This document shows positions 60,367 to 64,000 of a DNA stretch of 64,000 nucleotides, one piece after another. Origin of the DNA: Streptomyces sp. NRRL S-244 (lineage in GTDB: Bacteria; Actinomycetota; Actinomycetes; Streptomycetales; Streptomycetaceae); contig NZ_JOCX01000012.1 of the NCBI RefSeq assembly GCF_000717915.1, forward strand, positions 186,001 through 250,000, in the 5' to 3' direction. Every line of letters begins with the position of its first letter. Position 1 is the first letter of the stretch. The position numbers and the translations under genes are program-made. The notes under the pieces were generated by a model. It searched no databases. It worked only from the letters and a program-made list of their open reading frames with translations, and had not been told where the DNA came from.

Positions 60367-61080
60367 ATGACGCAGAACCAGGTCGACACGGCGGCGACGC
60401 CCATGGTCGTGGCCGAAGGCCTGCACCGCAGTTTCGGCAGCGGCGAGCGTGAGGTGCACGCCCTGCGCGGGGTGTCGTTCGAGGTCGAACGCGGCCGGCT
60501 CACCGCCCTCAAGGGCCGCTCCGGCTCCGGCAAGACGACCCTGCTGAACCTGGTCGGCGGCCTCGACACCCCGACCGGCGGCAGCGTCGTAATCGACGGC
60601 ACCGATCTCGCCGGGCTGGACGACCAGGGCCTGCTCGCGCTGCGCCGCGACCGGATCGGCTTCGTGTTCCAGTCCTTCGGACTGATCCCCGTCCTGACCG
60701 CGGTCGAGAACGTCGGTGTCCCGATGCGGATGCGGAAGATCCCGGCGAAGCAGCGCGAGGAGCGCGCCCGCACCCTGCTCGCGCTGGTCGGCCTCGCCGA
60801 GCACGCCGAGCAGCGGCCCGGCGAGCTCTCCGGCGGGCAGCAGCAGCGGGTGGCCGTGGCCCGCGCCCTGGCCAACGAGCCGGCCCTGATCATCGCCGAC
60901 GAACCCACCGGCCAGCTCGACTCCGAGACGGGCCGCTCGATCATGCAGCTGCTGCGCGCGGTGGTCCGCAGCGAGGGAGTCACGGCCCTGGTCGCCACCC
61001 ACGACCCGGCCCTGATCGAACTCGCGGACCGCGTGGTGGAGCTGCGCGACGGCCGGATCGTCGAAGACTCAGACGCCTGA
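60367..61080 (+). CDS. ABC transporter ATPase (LolD-like), 237 aa
   Basis: Compact ATPase without accessory domains: Walker A GRSGSGKTT, Q-loop in VFQSFG, signature LSGGQQQRVAVA, Walker B LIIADEPTGQLD, H-switch ATHDP. It resembles LolD/MacB-type ATPases, which serve FtsX permeases. GGGGGAG precedes the ATG. It is divergent from the permease-permease-ATPase operon, so it may be an alternative or additional motor for the same permeases. Its stop overlaps the convergent LRV gene by 12 bp. Confidence 0.9.
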   Translation: MTQNQVDTAATPMVVAEGLHRSFGSGEREVHALRGVSFEVERGRLTALKGRSGSGKTTLLNLVGGLDTPTGGSVVIDGTDLAGLDDQGLLALRRDRIGFVFQSFGLIPVLTAVENVGVPMRMRKIPAKQREERARTLLALVGLAEHAEQRPGELSGGQQQRVAVARALANEPALIIADEPTGQLDSETGRSIMQLLRAVVRSEGVTALVATHDPALIELADRVVELRDGRIVEDSDA

Positions 61081-62712
61081 ACGGCCCCCCGCCCGCGGAC
61101 CGTCCGCGAGCAGCCCCGCCATGACGCCGACCGGCAGCGCGGGGTTGGCGGCCGCCGCCCGCGCCACCTCGGGATCGGCGTCCGCGAGCAGGCCGAGGAG
61201 GACCGCCGGGGCCAGCGCGGGGTGCCGGGCGGCGAGCGGACGGGCCCTCTCGTCGGCGAGGCAGGGCAGCAGCGCCGCGGACGTCGCACGCGGGTGCCCG
61301 GCGATCTCGCGGAAGGCCCGCCGCACCGGCGGATCGTGCCGGGCCAGGTCCTCCAGCAGGGCGGGCGGGGCGTCCGGGTTGGCCGCCACCCGCGCGAGGA
61401 CCCGTACGCCGTGCCGCGCGACCATGGCCCGCAGCAGCTCCTCGGACAGACCCGGATGCGGGGCGACTGCCTTGACCACCGACGCATCCGGGTCGGCGGC
61501 GAGGGCGTCGCGCAACTCCGGTGCCAGATCCCGACGTTCGCCCACGAGCCTGCGTACGCGCGCATCCGTCGACGCGGCCGCTCCGGCGAGCTCGGCGGGC
61601 GATGCGGTGGCGATCCGCGGGAGCAGGACCGGCCCGATCCGGGCCACCCCGGCCAGGTGCGCGAGCACGTCGAGCGGCACTCGCGGGTTGCGGGCCAGGT
61701 CGGCCGCGACGCCGTCCGCGCCGCCGGCCGCGAGGGCGCGGATCAGCGGCTCGCCGATCGCCGGATTCCCGGCCACCTCCGAGCGCACCCCGGGCACCGG
61801 GTCAGCGGCGAGCCGTGCGTACAACTCCTGCGGGAGGTCGGCCCGTTCGGCCAGCGCCCAGCGGATCAGCATGGACGGATGGCCGACGAGGGAGGCGGCG
61901 GCCGCCACCGGCGTGGCCGGGTTCCGCGCGGCCTGCTGCACCGTCTCGTGCACGGTCGACTCGTGCCCGCCCGCGCAGGCGGCGCCGCCGCGCAGCTCGC
62001 AGTCCGTCCGGGCGCAGTACGGATCGTGCGTGAAGGGGATCTCCTCGCGGTCGCAGACCAGGCAGGTACGCGCCGGAGCGAGCCCCTCGCCGGTGATCAG
62101 CGCGGCCAGCGCGGCGGGCGGGGTCGCCTCGTTGGAGGCGGCTCCCCTGCGGACCTCGGCATGCGGATGCGCTGCGAGGCGGGCGGCGACGGACGGCTCG
62201 GTCGTCCACAGAGCCAGCTCGGCGACCACCTCGACATCCGGATCGGCGGCGAGCCGTTCCAGTACGTCGGGCGGCAGACCGGGTCGGGAGGTCAGGGCCT
62301 CGCGGATCCTGCGGTCCGGATGGGCCGCCAGCAGGCGGGCCCAGCCGGGTGGTCCGACCCCCTCGTCCAGCAGGGCGAGGGCCACCGCGGGCCGGGCCGC
62401 CGGGTCCACCCCGGCGGCGTCCAGCAGGCCCTCGTGGGCGAGATGGAGCGCGGCGTCCTCGTCGCACGCGGCGAGCGCGGTCACTCGGGCGGGCCCGAGG
62501 CCGGTGCGCTCGCTCAGCGCCCGGCCGAGCTCCGCGTCGTCCTCGTCCGCGCCCGCGTCCGGGCCCGCGTCAGAGCCCGCGTCCGGGCCCTCGTCCGGTT
62601 CCGGGGCCGCGCGCGCGAGCAGCCCGTCCGCCAGCCGGCCGATCAGCCGGTCGAGCAGCTCGTCCGGCAGCGCCGGGTTGGCGGCGAGACCCGCCAGCAG
62701 GTGCCTGCTCAC
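61069..62712 (-). CDS. Leucine-rich-repeat-variant (LRV) protein with a cysteine cluster, 547 aa
   Basis: Repeat protein: units such as LAANPALPDELLDRLI, LAADPDVEVVAELALW, VARNPRVPLDVLAHL and VAANPDAPPALLEDLARH recur through most of the length, the pattern of LRV/HEAT-like repeats. Between the two halves lies a cluster with C217, C220, C233, C238 and C246 (TCLVCDRE, YCARTDC, AACAGGH), a possible Fe-S or zinc site; the LRV protein of Azotobacter carries a 4Fe-4S cluster. An acidic Asp/Gly repeat (about 41-60) lies near the N-terminus. GTG 62712 overlaps the LysR stop. Partner and role unknown. Confidence 0.75.
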   Translation of the reverse strand: MSRHLLAGLAANPALPDELLDRLIGRLADGLLARAAPEPDEGPDAGSDAGPDAGADEDDAELGRALSERTGLGPARVTALAACDEDAALHLAHEGLLDAAGVDPAARPAVALALLDEGVGPPGWARLLAAHPDRRIREALTSRPGLPPDVLERLAADPDVEVVAELALWTTEPSVAARLAAHPHAEVRRGAASNEATPPAALAALITGEGLAPARTCLVCDREEIPFTHDPYCARTDCELRGGAACAGGHESTVHETVQQAARNPATPVAAAASLVGHPSMLIRWALAERADLPQELYARLAADPVPGVRSEVAGNPAIGEPLIRALAAGGADGVAADLARNPRVPLDVLAHLAGVARIGPVLLPRIATASPAELAGAAASTDARVRRLVGERRDLAPELRDALAADPDASVVKAVAPHPGLSEELLRAMVARHGVRVLARVAANPDAPPALLEDLARHDPPVRRAFREIAGHPRATSAALLPCLADERARPLAARHPALAPAVLLGLLADADPEVARAAAANPALPVGVMAGLLADGPRAGGRSGV

Positions 62713-63593
62713 CGCTCCACCGCCTCGGCCAGCGCCGACGTCAACGCCGCCGCGTACGGGTGCGGGCGCCGCCGGAGCGGGGTGACCACGCCGATGTGCC
62801 GGGCGGGGCGCGGCGGTTCGACCCGCACGAGGGCGACCGAGGTCTCCGGGGCCAGCGACACGTGCGGGATCAGCGCGACGCCGACGCCCGCGGCCACCAG
62901 GGTCTGGGCGAAGAAGTAGTCGGTGGTGGAGGCCGCCACCCGCAGGTCGAAGCCCGCGAGCCCCGCGTACCGGCGCAGGTAGGCCTCCGTCTTCAGGCAG
63001 CCCAACACCCAGCGGTCCGCGGCGAGTTCGGGCAGGGCGAGCGAGTCCCGGCCGGCAAGCGGGTGCTCGGGCGGCAGGGCCAGCCACAGCGGATCGTCCA
63101 TCAGCGGTGTCCAGTCCAGCCCGCCCCGCAGGGGCAGCGGACCGTCGAAGTGGTAGGCCAGGGCGAGGTCGGCCCCGCCCGTTCGCACCATCGGGACGGC
63201 GGCCTCCGGTTCGGCCTCCCGTACGATCAGCTCCACCTCGGGGTGCGCCGCCACGAAGGCGGCCAGCGCGGCGGGCAGCAGCCGCCGGCCGCCGCTGGTG
63301 AACGTGGCCACCGTCAGCCGGGGCCGGTCCGCCGTCAGCCGCTCGATCTCGTGGCGGACCTGGTCGAGCTCGGCGGAGATCGTCTCCGCCGCCTCCACCA
63401 GCAGCCGCCCCGGCTCGGTCAGGGTGACCCCGCGGGTGCTGCGCACCGCCACCGGGTGGCCCAGGCTCCGCTCCAGCGAGGCGATGTGCTGCGAGACGGC
63501 CGAAGGGGTCAGCAGCAGGGCCCGGGCCGCCTTGTTGAAGCTGCCGTGCTCGGAGACGGCCCGCAGGATCCGCAGCCGCTGCACATCGATCAT
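62709..63593 (-). CDS. LysR-family transcriptional regulator, 294 aa
   Basis: N-terminal helix-turn-helix (LRILRAVSEHGSFNKAARAL, then LTPSAVSQHIASLERSLG) and a periplasmic-binding-like effector domain (about 90-290; LTVATFTSGGRRLLPAAL, RVAASTTDYFFAQTLVA). It reads divergently from the epimerase gene at 63665 and is co-translated with the LRV gene through GTGA. LysR proteins typically activate the divergent gene in response to a metabolite; the CAGCAG/CTGCTG palindrome in the gap is a candidate site. The coupling to a repeat protein with a cysteine cluster is unusual. Confidence 0.9.
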   Translation of the reverse strand: MIDVQRLRILRAVSEHGSFNKAARALLLTPSAVSQHIASLERSLGHPVAVRSTRGVTLTEPGRLLVEAAETISAELDQVRHEIERLTADRPRLTVATFTSGGRRLLPAALAAFVAAHPEVELIVREAEPEAAVPMVRTGGADLALAYHFDGPLPLRGGLDWTPLMDDPLWLALPPEHPLAGRDSLALPELAADRWVLGCLKTEAYLRRYAGLAGFDLRVAASTTDYFFAQTLVAAGVGVALIPHVSLAPETSVALVRVEPPRPARHIGVVTPLRRRPHPYAAALTSALAEAVER

Positions 63594-63614
63594 CAGTTTT
63601 CCTTCATACCCGTT

Positions 63615-63636
63615 CAGCAGGTGATCGGTTCTGCTG
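63615..63636. promoter_or_regulatory. Inverted repeat between LysR and epimerase genes
   Basis: CAGCAG (63615-63620) and CTGCTG (63631-63636) flank ten bases in the 71-bp divergent gap. It is a possible LysR site, although the T-N11-A core is not obvious. Confidence 0.4.
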
Positions 63637-63664
63637 GGGACGATACAGCGGCACAGTCGAACCC

Positions 63665-64000
63665 ATGCAGAAGATTCTTGTGATCGGCGGAAGCCGGTAC
63701 TTCGGAAAACACCTGGTCAGCCTCCTGCGCGACGCGGGCGACGAGGTCACCGTCCTCAACCGGGGCTCCGCCGCCCCGCCGCCCGGCGTCGGCCGCCTCG
63801 TCGCCGACCGCGACGACGAAGGACGGCTGCGCGCCGCCCTGGGCGGGCGCACCTTCGACACCGTCGTCGACCAGGTCTGCTACACGCCGCACCAGGCCGC
63901 CGTCGCCCGCCGGGTCTTCGCCGGCCGGACCGCGCGGTACGTGATGACCTCGACGATGGAGGTCTACGATCCGGCGCCACCCACCCCCGAGGCCCGCGCC
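63665..64000 (+). CDS. 5' part of an NAD-dependent epimerase/dehydratase gene
   Basis: The first 112 residues of an extended-SDR protein: MQKILVIGGSRYFGKHLVSL gives the G-x-x-x-x-F-G-x nucleotide loop, followed by VTVLNRGSAAPPP and FDTVVDQVCYTPHQ, typical of NAD-dependent epimerase/dehydratases of the reductase-like subgroup. The 3' end and the Y-x-x-x-K lie outside the window. It is divergent from the LysR gene. Confidence 0.82.
   Translation, partial: MQKILVIGGSRYFGKHLVSLLRDAGDEVTVLNRGSAAPPPGVGRLVADRDDEGRLRAALGGRTFDTVVDQVCYTPHQAAVARRVFAGRTARYVMTSTMEVYDPAPPTPEARA

Overview
The window is high-GC actinobacterial chromosome, almost certainly Streptomyces. The genes show extreme third-position GC, many GTG starts and one TTG start, frequent 4-base start/stop overlaps, twin-arginine and lipobox exports, WYL, ROK and ECF42 regulators, and a P450-ferredoxin pair. 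I see no rRNA, tRNA, insertion sequence, prophage or CRISPR. It reads as gene-dense accessory chromosome, with a truncated gene at each edge.

Layout. 1-12 kb: a secreted GH5 glycosidase, a HAD phosphatase, a large secreted LamG protein, a DUF3224/WYL-regulator divergent pair with a perfect operator, a chimeric S24-GNAT gene, a MerR regulator and a proline-rich lipoprotein. 12-21.4 kb: a short-chain dehydrogenase, a DRB0094-type RNA ligase, then a beta-glucoside uptake unit (ROK repressor, binding protein, two permeases, GH1 glucosidase) with an operator lying on its promoter. 21.4-25.1 kb: a Ser/Thr kinase joined in frame to the tail of a broken SPFH (stomatin-like) gene, and a secreted beta-helix protein. 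25.4-30.2 kb: a two-gene RNA-repair operon. Its first product is an RNA ligase-polynucleotide kinase; its second joins MJ1316/DUF504, EEP nuclease/phosphatase, 2H phosphoesterase and poly(A)-polymerase-like domains. 30.3-36 kb: a second WYL pair whose operator has the same 5-bp centre, a second copy of the lipoprotein, and a VanW gene that seems to lack two internal segments. 36-46.5 kb: Nudix, methyltransferase, DEAD-box helicase, MarR, cold-shock, TetR/DUF1304, BtrH-like, ferredoxin/P450 and thioredoxin-like genes. 46.7-53 kb: an exported lipoprotein-DyP peroxidase pair, an ECF42 sigma factor with its DGPF partner and a matching promoter, and a lone condensation-domain protein. 53-61 kb: a three-gene ABC exporter (two FtsX-type permeases and an ATPase with an AbrB-like tail) divergent from a second ATPase. 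61-64 kb: a LysR regulator coupled to a leucine-rich-repeat-variant protein with a cysteine cluster, and the start of an epimerase gene.

The strongest lead is the RNA-repair operon. Its domains cover 5'-phosphorylation, ligation, cyclic-phosphate end handling and end trimming or tailing, and a second, unrelated RNA ligase lies 11-12 kb away. A second theme is a set of genes (SPFH, VanW, S24-GNAT) that look internally deleted or fused. These may be recent lineage-specific deletions or assembly errors. All family assignments come from reading motifs by eye; no search was run.
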